From: Bacillota bacterium
GTDB taxonomy: Bacteria > Sysuimicrobiota > Sysuimicrobiia > Sysuimicrobiales > Segetimicrobiaceae
Reading direction: 5' to 3'
NCBI GenBank assembly: GCA_021324295.1
Contig: JAJPJJ010000075.1
Coordinates: 28,210-92,209 of the forward strand
DNA: 64,000 bases
The notes under the pieces are model-generated. The model was not told where the DNA came from. It searched no databases and saw only the letters and a list, made by a program, of their open reading frames with translations. Of the stretch, positions 45,978 through 54,479 are shown in pieces (the first letter of the stretch is position 1; the number at the start of each line of letters is the position of its first letter). A program made the translations under genes and the position numbers.

Positions 45978-46027
45978 ATCTCCCCACGTCTCCCTACGGG
46001 ACTCCACATTTCTCCACTCATCCCCAT
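45978..46027 (-). promoter_or_regulatory. MraZ operator: five 10-bp direct repeats
   Basis: On the minus strand, reading toward mraZ: ATGGGGATGA, GTGGAGAAAT, GTGGAGTCCC, GTAGGGAGAC, GTGGGGAGAT, each exactly 10 bases, so all face the same side of the helix. MraZ boxes in other bacteria are TGGG/GTGG-type repeats with 10-bp spacing. The remaining upstream spacer to 46126 holds a partial SOS-like sequence (46090-46103). Confidence 0.8.
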
Positions 46028-46126
46028 TCTCCTGCAACCTGATGCCCCGAGGAGAAGAAAAATAGACCCCCGGTCCCGGAGGTCGTGAACGTACACTTGT
46101 TCGCTTTAGGACGCTGAAGTGCGAGC

Positions 46127-46666
46127 TTATGCCACGGAAGCCTCTGCACGCATCGCGGCCTGCACCAGCGCCGCGAGGCCGATCGCCATGACCAGGTCTC
46201 CGGGGCTCACCACGAGCCCCACCCCGCCGATGCCGAGCGCTAGCGTGTCGCCGAGCAGCGCGAGCGGCGCGCCGGGCCGTGCGAGCACGTGCCGGGGGTC
46301 CCCGCCCGCCACGACGGCGTGCGCGAGCGGGGCGCCGGCGGATCCCAGCGCGGACGGCGCCACCGGCATCCGCCCGCCGTTCGCCAGGATCGCCGCGCTG
46401 TTGAGCGCCGCGCCGGCCAGCACGGCGACGCACCACGGGATCGACCGGTTGATCCACAGCGCGGCGAGCGCCGCCAGGTATCCGGCGCTCACGAGGATCC
46501 CGGCCGCCGGGGACGGGATCCACGGCGTGCGGGCAGCGGCGACGAGAACGACGCCCGTGACAAGCAGGGGAAACGCGCGGATGGATAGCGAGGCGAGCCC
46601 CGCGAGCCGACCGCCGCGCGCCCAGCCGATCGCGGCCCCGGCGCCGGCGGCGAGCAGCAGGATCAG
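46127..46666 (-). CDS. DUF5317-family membrane protein, probable CTG start
   Basis: About 179 residues with five or so hydrophobic segments and the motif NSAAILANGGRMPV typical of DUF5317. Function unknown. The only ATG/GTG/TTG starts in frame are at 46492 and further inside, which would remove the first two membrane helices (ILLLAAGAGAAIGWARGGRL is clearly coding-like). A CTG at 46666 overlaps the TGA of the upstream zinc-ribbon gene by four bases (CTGA), the same coupling pattern as the ATGA/GTGA/TTGA joints nearby, so I propose CTG as the start. Downstream is the mraZ operator. Confidence 0.68.
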   Translation of the reverse strand: MILLLAAGAGAAIGWARGGRLAGLASLSIRAFPLLVTGVVLVAAARTPWIPSPAAGILVSAGYLAALAALWINRSIPWCVAVLAGAALNSAAILANGGRMPVAPSALGSAGAPLAHAVVAGGDPRHVLARPGAPLALLGDTLALGIGGVGLVVSPGDLVMAIGLAALVQAAMRAEASVA

Positions 46667-46929
46667 TACAGGACCTCGCGGACGCCCGTCTTGTGGCGAA
46701 CGACGACGATGTCGCCGCTCTCCTGCAGCCGGCGGAGCGCGTCGCTCATGGCGTCCACGTGCACCGAGCGAAACGCAAATTCGTCGCGCGCCGGCGCGGC
46801 AGCCTCAAAGGCGTTCCCGCACGCGGTACAGTAGTATCCCCGCTCGGGGAGAAACGATCCTTTCACCTGGACCCACCGGATCGTGACGTGACTGATCACG
46901 GTCTGGCGGCCGCACCGAGGACACCGCAT
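46663..46929 (-). CDS. Small zinc-ribbon protein
   Basis: 88 residues: MRCPRCGRQT and YYCTACGNAF make a four-cysteine zinc ribbon, followed by an acidic to mixed C-terminal half with a short helix (AMSDALRRLQESGDI). No family name comes to mind. ATG at 46929 sits about 20 bases after an extended -10 element, so it has a very short leader. It is translationally coupled to the DUF5317 gene. Confidence 0.7.
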   Translation of the reverse strand: MRCPRCGRQTVISHVTIRWVQVKGSFLPERGYYCTACGNAFEAAAPARDEFAFRSVHVDAMSDALRRLQESGDIVVVRHKTGVREVLY

Positions 46930-46956
46930 CCGTCGCTCCCGATGGTTCTCCCGGTC

Positions 46957-46965
46957 ATTATAGCA
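46957..46965 (-). promoter_or_regulatory. Extended -10 promoter for the zinc-ribbon gene
   Basis: TGCTATAAT on the minus strand, a perfect extended -10. No good -35 is present in the GC-rich upstream sequence. The spacer 46966-47119 to the divergent binding-protein gene shows nothing else clear. Confidence 0.6.
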
Positions 46966-47119
46966 CCTCGCGGGCCGCCTCCCCTTGCGCCGCCGCCGGG
47001 CCCGGGCGCCGCCGCAGAACCGACGCCTGTCCCCCTGCGTAGCGTCCGGGTGGGGCCCCCGGCGACGGGAGCCGCCCGGCCGCGGCCCCGCCAAGGGAGC
47101 GCCGGAGGCCACAGAGAAT

Positions 47120-47135
47120 ACAGTGCCCACACTGT
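47120..47135. promoter_or_regulatory. Operator-like inverted repeat upstream of the sugar-binding protein gene
   Basis: ACAGTG and CACTGT separated by four bases, 25 bases before the ATG of the binding-protein gene. Its position suits a repressor site for a sugar-responsive regulator, but no regulator gene is adjacent. Confidence 0.4.
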
Positions 47136-47160
47136 GACGCGCATGGGGGGGAATGCCGAG

Positions 47161-48564
47161 ATGGCAGACGAGCGCACCATATCGCAGACGGCCGACACGG
47201 ACCGCGCGCGCCGGCGTCCGGCCGCCCTGACGCGCCGGGAGCTCCTGGCAGCCGGGGCGGCGGGCCTCGCGGGCGCGACCCTCGGGGCGAGCAACCTCCT
47301 GGGGCTCGCCGAGCGCGCCGAGGGCGCAACCTACGGCGTCCCCGGCATGCACATGGAGTTTCCCATCGAGAAGGGCGCCTCGCTGCGCGTCCTCCGCTGG
47401 GCGCAGTTCGTCCCCGTGGACCAGCCGTATTGGGACAAGATCACCAAGGCGTGGTCGCAGAAGACGGGCGTGCCGGTGACGATCGAATACGTGAACTGGC
47501 CGGATATCCCGTCCAAGACCTCCGTCGCCGCAAACGTGGGCGCCGGCCCTGACATCGTCACCACGTTCTACGACGACCCGCACCTCTACCCGGAGAAGCT
47601 CGTGCCCCTCGACGACCTGGCGGAGTACCTCGGCAAGAAGTACGGGGGATGGTACGATGTGTGCCGGGCGTACGGGTTCAACAAGGCGACCGGGCACTGG
47701 ATCGCCCTGCCGGTCGGCGTGGACGGCTCCTGCGTGGCGTACCGGATCTCCTGGCTCCGGGAGGCCGGGTACGAGAGCGTTCCGAAGGATATCCCGACCT
47801 TCATCAAGATGTGCAAGGCGCTCAAGGCCAAGGGGCACCCGACCGGGTTCACCCTCGGGCACGCCGTCGGCGACGGCAACAACTTCACCTACTGGTGGCT
47901 GTGGGCGCACGGCGGCAAGGTATGGAACCCCGACGGCAGCCCGGCGATCCGCAGCGAGGCGACGCTACACGCGATCGAGAACGTGAAGGAGCTGTACTCC
48001 ACGATGATCCAGGGCGTCGGCTCGTGGCTGGATCCGGACAACAACAAGAATTTCCTGTCCGGCAACATCAGCGTGACGCTCAACGGGATCAGCATCTACT
48101 TCGTCGCGAAGCAGCAGTTCCCGCAGATCGCCGCGGACATGAACCACGCCATCTACCCGGTCGGACCGGTCGGGCACCCGACGGAGCTGCCGCTCATGCC
48201 GGTCGCGATGATCTTCAAGTACTCGAAGTACCCGAACGCCGCCAAGGACTACCTCCGGTTCTGCATGGAGGAAGGCCAGTACGACGGCTGGATCAACACG
48301 ACGCTCGGGTACTACTCCAGCGCCCTCCGGGCCTACGAGAACGTGCCGGTGTGGCACAGCGACCCGAAGGCCCTGCCGTATCAGTACTGCGTGCGGCGGA
48401 TGCTCCCCGACAGCTACGCCGCGGCGCCGGGGCCCAAGCCGGCGGCCGCGCTCGCCGAGTACCTCGTCGTGGACATGTTCGCGAACGCCACGGTCGGGGG
48501 GAAGAGCGCCAAGGATGCCCTGGCGAACGCGGAGACGCGGCTCGCCCGGATTGCGAAGGGCTAG
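47161..48564 (+). CDS. Extracellular solute-binding protein, carbohydrate ABC importer (family 1)
   Basis: 467 residues with a twin-arginine signal (LTRRELLAAGAAGLAGA, around residues 21-37), implying export in folded form. The mature part is a MalE/UgpB-type binding protein (WAQFVPVDQPYWDKITKAW, YVNWPDIPSKTSVAANVGAG). It should deliver a sugar to the two permeases that follow. Start ATG at 47161 has a G-rich ribosome binding site. Note the frame is open further upstream, but only from here is the signal correctly placed. Confidence 0.86.
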   Translation: MADERTISQTADTDRARRRPAALTRRELLAAGAAGLAGATLGASNLLGLAERAEGATYGVPGMHMEFPIEKGASLRVLRWAQFVPVDQPYWDKITKAWSQKTGVPVTIEYVNWPDIPSKTSVAANVGAGPDIVTTFYDDPHLYPEKLVPLDDLAEYLGKKYGGWYDVCRAYGFNKATGHWIALPVGVDGSCVAYRISWLREAGYESVPKDIPTFIKMCKALKAKGHPTGFTLGHAVGDGNNFTYWWLWAHGGKVWNPDGSPAIRSEATLHAIENVKELYSTMIQGVGSWLDPDNNKNFLSGNISVTLNGISIYFVAKQQFPQIAADMNHAIYPVGPVGHPTELPLMPVAMIFKYSKYPNAAKDYLRFCMEEGQYDGWINTTLGYYSSALRAYENVPVWHSDPKALPYQYCVRRMLPDSYAAAPGPKPAAALAEYLVVDMFANATVGGKSAKDALANAETRLARIAKG

Positions 48565-48640
48565 CCGGCCGCGCGGGGCGCTGAGCCGATGCCGCGCCGC
48601 CGGTCGCGGGGACGGCGTGCGGGACGCGCGGGCTTCGGCG

Positions 48641-48658
48641 GGCGCCCGCCCGGGCGCC
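48641..48658 (+). terminator. Hairpin between binding protein and permease genes
   Basis: GGCGCCCG and CGGGCGCC form a perfect 8-bp stem with a CC loop. There is no U-tract. Such hairpins commonly protect the binding-protein message or cause partial termination so that more binding protein than permease is made. Confidence 0.45.
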
Positions 48659-48745
48659 GCCCCCTGACCACGCGGCGATGAGCGGGGCGGCGGCTCGTCA
48701 CCGGACGGGCGCGGGGGCCCGGCGACCGCGGCGCCCGGGCGGGCG

Positions 48746-49675
48746 ATGAACGCCGTCAAGGCCGAAGCGGTCCTGCCGCGGCCCGCGCGCCGGGCGCCGC
48801 TCGCGCGCCTGCTCGAGGACCGCACGGCCCTCGGGCTCCTGTTCGTCGCGCCGGCCGTCCTCATCCTGGCGGTCCTGCTCGCGTACCCGTTCCTGCTGGG
48901 GATCTACCTCAGCATGACCAACGCCATCATCGGACGCGGCGGCGACTTCATCGGCCTGGGCAACTATCTGAGCCTCCTCGGCGATCCGCTCTTCCGGCTC
49001 ACGACGTTCAACACGTTCCTGTACACGATCGTCGCGTGCACGTTCAAGCTCGTCCTCGGCATGGCCCTGGCGATCGTGCTGAACCGGGAGTTCCTGTTCA
49101 AGCGGTTCATCCGGGCCATCGTCCTGCTGCCGTACATCGTGCCCACGGTCCTGTCGGCGATCTCGTTCTGGTGGATCTACGACCCGACGTTCGGCATCAT
49201 TAGCTGGACGCTGCGGCACCTCGGGCTCGTCGCGCACAACATCGACTTCCTCGGAGACCCCGCCCTGGCGCGGCTCGCGCTCATCATCGCCAACATCTGG
49301 CGCGGCGTACCCTTCTACGCGATCGGCCTGCTCGCCGCCCTGCAGACGATCTCGCCGTCGCTCTACGAGGCGGCGGCGATCGACGGCGGCGGCCGGTGGG
49401 CGATCTTCCGGCACATCACGATGCCTCTCGTAACCCCGCTCACGATCGTGATCACGATGTTCTCGCTCATCTGGACGTTCGCGGACTTCCAGCTGCCCTG
49501 GGTGATCACGCGCGGCGGCCCCAACAACGCGACGCACCTGTACGGCACGCTCGCGTTCCAGCGGGCGATCCAGGGCGGCCACCTCGGCGAGGGCGCGGCG
49601 GTCGCGATGGCGATCTTCCCGGTCCTGGTCGTCTGCGTGCTCGTGAGCTTCCGGAACCTGCGGCGGGAGGACTAG
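48746..49675 (+). CDS. Sugar ABC transporter permease (MalF/UgpA type)
   Basis: 309 residues, six membrane helices, FVAPAVLILAVLLAYPFLLG in the first. The EAA loop is YEAAAIDGGGRWAIFRHITMP (Glu-Ala-Ala-x3-Gly), the site that contacts the ATPase. It pairs with the next gene. No ATPase gene is present in the cluster, so an MsmK-type shared ATPase encoded elsewhere is expected. Confidence 0.9.
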   Translation: MNAVKAEAVLPRPARRAPLARLLEDRTALGLLFVAPAVLILAVLLAYPFLLGIYLSMTNAIIGRGGDFIGLGNYLSLLGDPLFRLTTFNTFLYTIVACTFKLVLGMALAIVLNREFLFKRFIRAIVLLPYIVPTVLSAISFWWIYDPTFGIISWTLRHLGLVAHNIDFLGDPALARLALIIANIWRGVPFYAIGLLAALQTISPSLYEAAAIDGGGRWAIFRHITMPLVTPLTIVITMFSLIWTFADFQLPWVITRGGPNNATHLYGTLAFQRAIQGGHLGEGAAVAMAIFPVLVVCVLVSFRNLRRED

Positions 49676-49838
49676 GGCATGGTGCCGACGCCTGAGGGGG
49701 GTGCGGCGAGACGGCGCGAGCGTGGCATCGCGGACGGTGCGCTCGGGTCGGGCCTCCGCCCCCTCCCAACGGCGGCCGGGCCTGCAGCGCGGATCCACCC
49801 GGCGGGCGCGGACGCGGGACGAGATACGAGCGCCGGCG

Positions 49839-50675
49839 ATGCGTGAGTCATTTCTGACGCGGACGATCACGTTCTACATCCCGCTCGGAGCGTTCCTCGT
49901 GTTCCTGCTGTTCCCGTTCTACTGGATGCTCGTCACCACGTTCAAGCCGAACGCCGACCTGTACAACCCCCACCTGAACCCGTTCTGGACGTGGCACCCC
50001 ACGCTCGACCACATCCGGTTCCTGTTCACCCAGAGCCACTACCCCTCCTGGCTGTGGAACACGACGTGGGTCGCGATCGTCTCCACGCTCATCTCGGTGA
50101 TCGTGAGCCTGCTCGCCGCGTACGCGATCCAGCGCCTCCGGTTCCCGGGCTCGGGGACGCTCGGCGTCTCGATCTTCCTCACGTACCTCGTGCCGCCGAT
50201 CATCCTCTTCATCCCGCTCGCGGACATCATCTTCCACCTGCGCCTCTTCGACAACCTGTGGGCGCTCGTGCTGACGTACCCGACGTTCCTCATCCCGTTC
50301 TGCACGTGGCTGCTGATGGGCTACTTCCGCTCCATCCCGCACGACATGGAGGAGAGCGCGCGGATCGACGGGGCGAACCGCCTCGCGGTGCTGTGGAAGA
50401 TCGTGCTGCCGCTGTCGCTGCCCGGCATCTTCTCCTCGACGGTGTTCGCGTTCACGCTGTCCTGGAACGAGTACCTGTACGCGCTCGTGTTCATCACCTC
50501 CCCGGAGAAGCTGACGGTGCCGGTGGGCTCGATCATCGAGCTGGTGACCGGGGACGTGTACCACTGGGGGCCGCTGATGGCGGCGGCGCTGCTCGGCTCC
50601 GTGCCGGTCGCGCTCATGTACTCGTTCTTCGCCGAGCACTACGTCTCGGCGCTCTCGGGGGCGCTGAAGGACTGA
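49839..50675 (+). CDS. Sugar ABC transporter permease (MalG/UgpE type)
   Basis: 278 residues. FPFYWMLVTTFKPNADLY in TM1 and loop, EAA loop EESARIDGANRLAVLWKIVLP, and SWNEYLYALVF. Typical carbohydrate importer inner-membrane component. I chose ATG at 49839; the frame is open from 49701 but that part is Arg-rich and unlike the family. It ends convergent with the pdxA-like gene; the 168-base gap contains GGCGGG/CCCGCC, a possible bidirectional terminator stem. Confidence 0.9.
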   Translation: MRESFLTRTITFYIPLGAFLVFLLFPFYWMLVTTFKPNADLYNPHLNPFWTWHPTLDHIRFLFTQSHYPSWLWNTTWVAIVSTLISVIVSLLAAYAIQRLRFPGSGTLGVSIFLTYLVPPIILFIPLADIIFHLRLFDNLWALVLTYPTFLIPFCTWLLMGYFRSIPHDMEESARIDGANRLAVLWKIVLPLSLPGIFSSTVFAFTLSWNEYLYALVFITSPEKLTVPVGSIIELVTGDVYHWGPLMAAALLGSVPVALMYSFFAEHYVSALSGALKD

Positions 50676-50843
50676 CGCGGCGCCCGTGCGCGCAGGCCGC
50701 TGCTCCGCTGCGCCATCCGGTGGCGGTCACGAACGGGGGCGGGCATCCGCCCGCCGCGCCCGCGACGCGACCCTGCGCCGGTGTGGAGCGACGCGACGCA
50801 AACCCGGTCTCCCCACTCGCGCGTGGCGACCCGGGGCACTTGT

Positions 50844-51878
50844 TCAGGCCCCGGCCCGCACCCGGCGGCTCACCGTCAGCTCGGCGGCGACCCGGATCGC
50901 CTCGATCATGCTCACCGGGCTGGCCACGCCCTTGCCGGCGATGTCGAACGCGGTGCCGTGGTCCACGGACGTCCGCACAAACGGCAGTCCCGTCGTAACG
51001 CTCACGGTCTTGTAGAAATCCATCATCTTGGCCGCGATGTGCCCCTGGTCGTGGTAGAGCGCGAGCACCGCGTCGAACCTTCCCTCGGCCGCGAGGTGGA
51101 ACACCGAGTCGGCCGGCACCGGCCCCGACACATCCAGACCCGCGGCCCGAGCGGCCTGGATGCCCGGCGCGATCTCGCGGATCTCCTCGTCCCCCAGCTT
51201 CCCGCCCTCGCCGGCGTGCGGGTTGAGGCCGGCGACGGCGATCCGGGCCGACGCGAGCCCCAGGTCTTGCAAGACGCCGCCCATGATCCGCAGCGTCTCC
51301 TGTACCCGCTCGCGCGTGACCTGGCCGATCGCCTCGCGCAGCGAGACGTGGCGGGTGAGGAAGAAGATCCGGAGCCGCCCCACCACGAACATCGTGAGCG
51401 ACTCCGGGCTGCCCGTCAGCGCCGCCAGCATCTCGGTGTGGCCGGGGTAGGGGTACCCGGCCGCCCACAGCGCCTCCTTGTTGAGCGGGGCGGTCGCGAT
51501 CGCGTCCACCTCGCCCGCGAGCGCGAGCCGGGCCGCTCGCTCGACCGCCTCCCCCGCCGCACGGCCCGCCGCCGCCTGGATCTCCCCCATCCGGAGCGAC
51601 GCGAGGTCCACGGTGGCGAGGTCGAGCACGTCCATCGTGCCGGCGGCGTACCGGCCGTCCGTGGGAGACGCGACCGCGCGGACGACGAGCGGCAAGCCGA
51701 GGTCCCGGACGGTCCGTGTCATCACCCCGGCGTCGCCGACGACGAGGGCGCGCGCGATCGGCGGGATCGTGGAATCCGCCAACGCCTTCGCCAGGATCTC
51801 CGGCCCGATCCCGGCCGGGTCGCCCATCGTCGCCGCGATCAGCGGGCGGGGATCTTCCTGCGTCACCATCGTGATCAC
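50844..51878 (-). CDS. PdxA/PdxA2-family NAD-dependent 4-phospho-(hydroxy)acid dehydrogenase
   Basis: 344 residues. ATMGDPAGIGPEI at the N-terminus, metal-binding histidines in YPGHTEML, LNPHAGEGG and YHDQGHIAAK. PdxA makes 3-amino-1-hydroxyacetone phosphate in pyridoxine synthesis; PdxA2 paralogues oxidise 4-phospho-threonate or -erythronate in sugar-acid breakdown. The sugar-acid-like operon context favours PdxA2, but sequence alone does not decide. GTG at 51878 overlaps the kinase stop by four bases. Confidence 0.87.
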   Translation of the reverse strand: MITMVTQEDPRPLIAATMGDPAGIGPEILAKALADSTIPPIARALVVGDAGVMTRTVRDLGLPLVVRAVASPTDGRYAAGTMDVLDLATVDLASLRMGEIQAAAGRAAGEAVERAARLALAGEVDAIATAPLNKEALWAAGYPYPGHTEMLAALTGSPESLTMFVVGRLRIFFLTRHVSLREAIGQVTRERVQETLRIMGGVLQDLGLASARIAVAGLNPHAGEGGKLGDEEIREIAPGIQAARAAGLDVSGPVPADSVFHLAAEGRFDAVLALYHDQGHIAAKMMDFYKTVSVTTGLPFVRTSVDHGTAFDIAGKGVASPVSMIEAIRVAAELTVSRRVRAGA

Positions 51879-53419
51879 CCCTCGCGGGCCGGGGCCGTGC
51901 CGGGGCGCCCGTCTGCCCCTCCCTCGCGCTGGGACGCCGCGATCTCACGGAACACCGGCCGGAGCGCATCGTACAGCCTCATATAAGTATCCCACAGCGC
52001 GCGGTAGGCCGCCGCCGCCCGCGGGCTTGGGCGGTACGTCTCGACCACCGGGTTCAGGGACCTCGCGGCGCGCTCCGGGGTCGGATAGCATCCGATCGCG
52101 ACCGCGGCCAGCAGCATCGCGCCGAGGGATGCGGCGTCGGTCTGCCGCGGGACGCCGACCGGCCGGTCCAGCACGTCGGCCAGGATCCGATCCCACAGGG
52201 CGCTGCGCGCTCCGCCGCCGACCGCGACGACCTCGCCCGCGCGGACGCCCATCCCCTCCAGCACGTCTAGGCACGCCCGGACCTCGTAGGCCACCCCTTC
52301 CATGATGCTGCGGACGAGCGCCCCGCGGTCGTGGGCCTCGGTAAGCCCGAACCAGACCCCGCGCGCGTCGGGATCCCAGCGCGTGGCTCGCGCGCCCATC
52401 ATGAACGGCAGGAACAGCAGCGAGCCCGCGCCGGCGGGCGCGGAGGCGGCCAGCGCGTCGAGCTTCGGGTAGTCGGTGCGCCCGGCGAGGAGGCGGTCCC
52501 GCATCCACCGGAGGATCGCGCCGGAGGCGCTCATCCCCTGCTCGAGCAGGATCGCGCCGTCCACCGCGTGCAGCGAGGACATGACACGCGGGTCCAGCAC
52601 CGCCGGGATGTCCGGGACCACGGCCGAGACGTTCGTCGTCGTGCCCGTGCTGACCATCACGCGGCCCGCGCCGGTCCCGCACCCCAGCGCCTCGCACGGA
52701 CGGTCCCCGGCGCCCACCGCGACCGGGACGCCGGCGGGAATCTCGAGGATCGCGGCCGCCTCATCGGAGACGCGGTAGGGCGCCGCCGCGGACGGGAACA
52801 GCGGGGGGAAGGCGCCGGGCGTCACGCCGACGTACGCGCATCCGTCCGCCCACCACGTGCGCTGTGTGATGTCCAGGAGCATCGTGCGCGAGGCGAGCGT
52901 GTAATCCGTCGCCGGCTCGCCGGTGAGGCGCAGGTACAGGTAGTCGCGCGGTTGCAGGTACGCACGCGCCGCGCGGAAGGTCGCCGGGTCGTGCTCGCGC
53001 AGCCACAGCAGCTTGCTCGCGGTGAACTCGGTGTCCGGCACGAGGCCGGTGACGCGGTGGAGGCGCTCCCGCCCAAACGCGCGCACGAAGGCCTCGAGCT
53101 GCGGCAGGGACCGCCGGTCCATCCAGATGATGCACGGGCCGAGGGGCCGGCCGGCGGCGTCGACCGGCACGACGCCGCCCCGGTGGCTCGACAGGCCCAC
53201 CGCCACGACGCTGCGCCTGAGATCCGGGGGCAGCCGGCGCACCCCGGCGGAGGCGGCATCCCACCACGCGTCCGCTTCCTGCTCCGCCCACCCCGGCGCG
53301 GGATGCCGCGTCGGGTACTCGACCGAGGCCTGCGCCGCGATCCCGCCGTCGAGCCGGAACAGCGTCGCCTTGCAGGCCGAGGTGCCGAGGTCGAGCGTGA
53401 GGACGCACGGGCCGGGCAC
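51875..53419 (-). CDS. FGGY-family carbohydrate kinase
   Basis: 514 residues, two actin-like domains. VLTLDLGTSACKATLF at the N-terminus, IIWMDRRS, GAGDRPCEALGCG, VMVSTGTTTN and VAVGGGARSALWDRILAD are FGGY landmarks; the overall pattern is near xylulokinase/gluconate kinase. It should phosphorylate a keto-sugar or sugar acid formed by the neighbours. Substrate unknown. It begins 12 bases after the dehydrogenase gene. Confidence 0.88.
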   Translation of the reverse strand: MPGPCVLTLDLGTSACKATLFRLDGGIAAQASVEYPTRHPAPGWAEQEADAWWDAASAGVRRLPPDLRRSVVAVGLSSHRGGVVPVDAAGRPLGPCIIWMDRRSLPQLEAFVRAFGRERLHRVTGLVPDTEFTASKLLWLREHDPATFRAARAYLQPRDYLYLRLTGEPATDYTLASRTMLLDITQRTWWADGCAYVGVTPGAFPPLFPSAAAPYRVSDEAAAILEIPAGVPVAVGAGDRPCEALGCGTGAGRVMVSTGTTTNVSAVVPDIPAVLDPRVMSSLHAVDGAILLEQGMSASGAILRWMRDRLLAGRTDYPKLDALAASAPAGAGSLLFLPFMMGARATRWDPDARGVWFGLTEAHDRGALVRSIMEGVAYEVRACLDVLEGMGVRAGEVVAVGGGARSALWDRILADVLDRPVGVPRQTDAASLGAMLLAAVAIGCYPTPERAARSLNPVVETYRPSPRAAAAYRALWDTYMRLYDALRPVFREIAASQREGGADGRPGTAPAREG

Positions 53420-53431
53420 GTCTCGGGCCGC

Positions 53432-54421
53432 TCAGCGGTGCTCCAGCGCCTCGCGGTTGACGGCGTTCGGCGGGACCTTGCCGGTCACCCCGGCCACGCA
53501 GTTCTCGGCGGCCATCGTGGCCATCCTGATGCGCGTCTTGATGCTCGCGCTGCCCAGGTGCGGCGGCACGACGACGTTGTCGAGCCGCAGGAGCGGCTCA
53601 TCGGTCGGCACGGGCTCGGTCTCGAAGACGTCCAGCCCGGCCGCCCAGATCTTCCGGTCGACGAGCGCCCGGTACAGGGCGCGCTGGTCCACGATCGGCC
53701 CGCGGGCGATGTTCACGAGGACCGCGGTCGGCCTCATCAGCCCCAGCTCGCGCTCGCCGATGAGGTGGCGCGTCTCGGGGGTGAGCGCGCAACTGACGAC
53801 GACGAAGTCGGACTCCCGCAGCAGCTCGTCCAACCCCACGGCGCGCGCGCCCAGCTCCTGCTCGAGCGCGGCGTCCACGCGCCTGCGGTTGTGGTAGAGG
53901 ACCGGCATCGCGAACCCCTTCCCTCGCCGCGCGATCGCGGTCCCGATCCGCCCCATGCCCACGATCCCCAGGGTCGCCCCGTACACGTCCTGACCGGTGA
54001 ACCCCATCAACTCCCAGGTCTTCCAGCGGCCGGAGCGGGTGAACTTGTCCCCTTCGACGACGCGCCGGGCCGTGGCGAGCAGGATCGCCCACGCCATGTC
54101 CGCGGTGGTCTCGGTCAGCACGCCGGGGGTGTTGGTGACGACGATCCCCCGGCGGGTCGCCGCCGCGACGTCGATGTTGTCGTACCCCACGGCCACCTGG
54201 GAGATGACGCGGCACCGACGCGCCCGGTCGATCACCTCGGCGTCCATCTTCTCCGTGATCATGCAGATGATCCCGTCGACGTCGACGACCTCGCGGAGCA
54301 GCGTCTCCCGCGGGACCGCCTCGTCGTCGCGGTCCCAGGCGCGGTACTCGACAGTCCCCTCCAGCACGCGCATCGCCGCCTCCGGCAGGGGACGGGTGAT
54401 GTAGATCCGCGGCGTTGTCAT
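53432..54421 (-). CDS. D-2-hydroxyacid dehydrogenase (glyoxylate/hydroxypyruvate reductase type)
   Basis: 329 residues. NAD motif GATLGIVGMGRIGTAIARRG (near 150-168), substrate arginine in NIARGPIVD, the Glu in DVFETEPVP and the catalytic His in PPHLGSAS. Close to the GhrB/GyaR group that reduces glyoxylate, hydroxypyruvate or 2-ketogluconate. In this operon it may reduce or oxidise a sugar-acid fragment. 58 bases after the isomerase gene. Confidence 0.9.
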   Translation of the reverse strand: MTTPRIYITRPLPEAAMRVLEGTVEYRAWDRDDEAVPRETLLREVVDVDGIICMITEKMDAEVIDRARRCRVISQVAVGYDNIDVAAATRRGIVVTNTPGVLTETTADMAWAILLATARRVVEGDKFTRSGRWKTWELMGFTGQDVYGATLGIVGMGRIGTAIARRGKGFAMPVLYHNRRRVDAALEQELGARAVGLDELLRESDFVVVSCALTPETRHLIGERELGLMRPTAVLVNIARGPIVDQRALYRALVDRKIWAAGLDVFETEPVPTDEPLLRLDNVVVPPHLGSASIKTRIRMATMAAENCVAGVTGKVPPNAVNREALEHR

Positions 54422-54479
54422 CGCTCCTGCTCCTTTCGATGCATCAGTCCACCGGCTCCGATGGGAGATCCCGCGGCGG

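Noticed and set aside
46090..46103. CGAACAAGTGTACG, resembling a Bacillus-type SOS box upstream of mraZ
   Set aside because: Two mismatches to the consensus and no lexA or other SOS gene nearby; not enough to call a LexA site.
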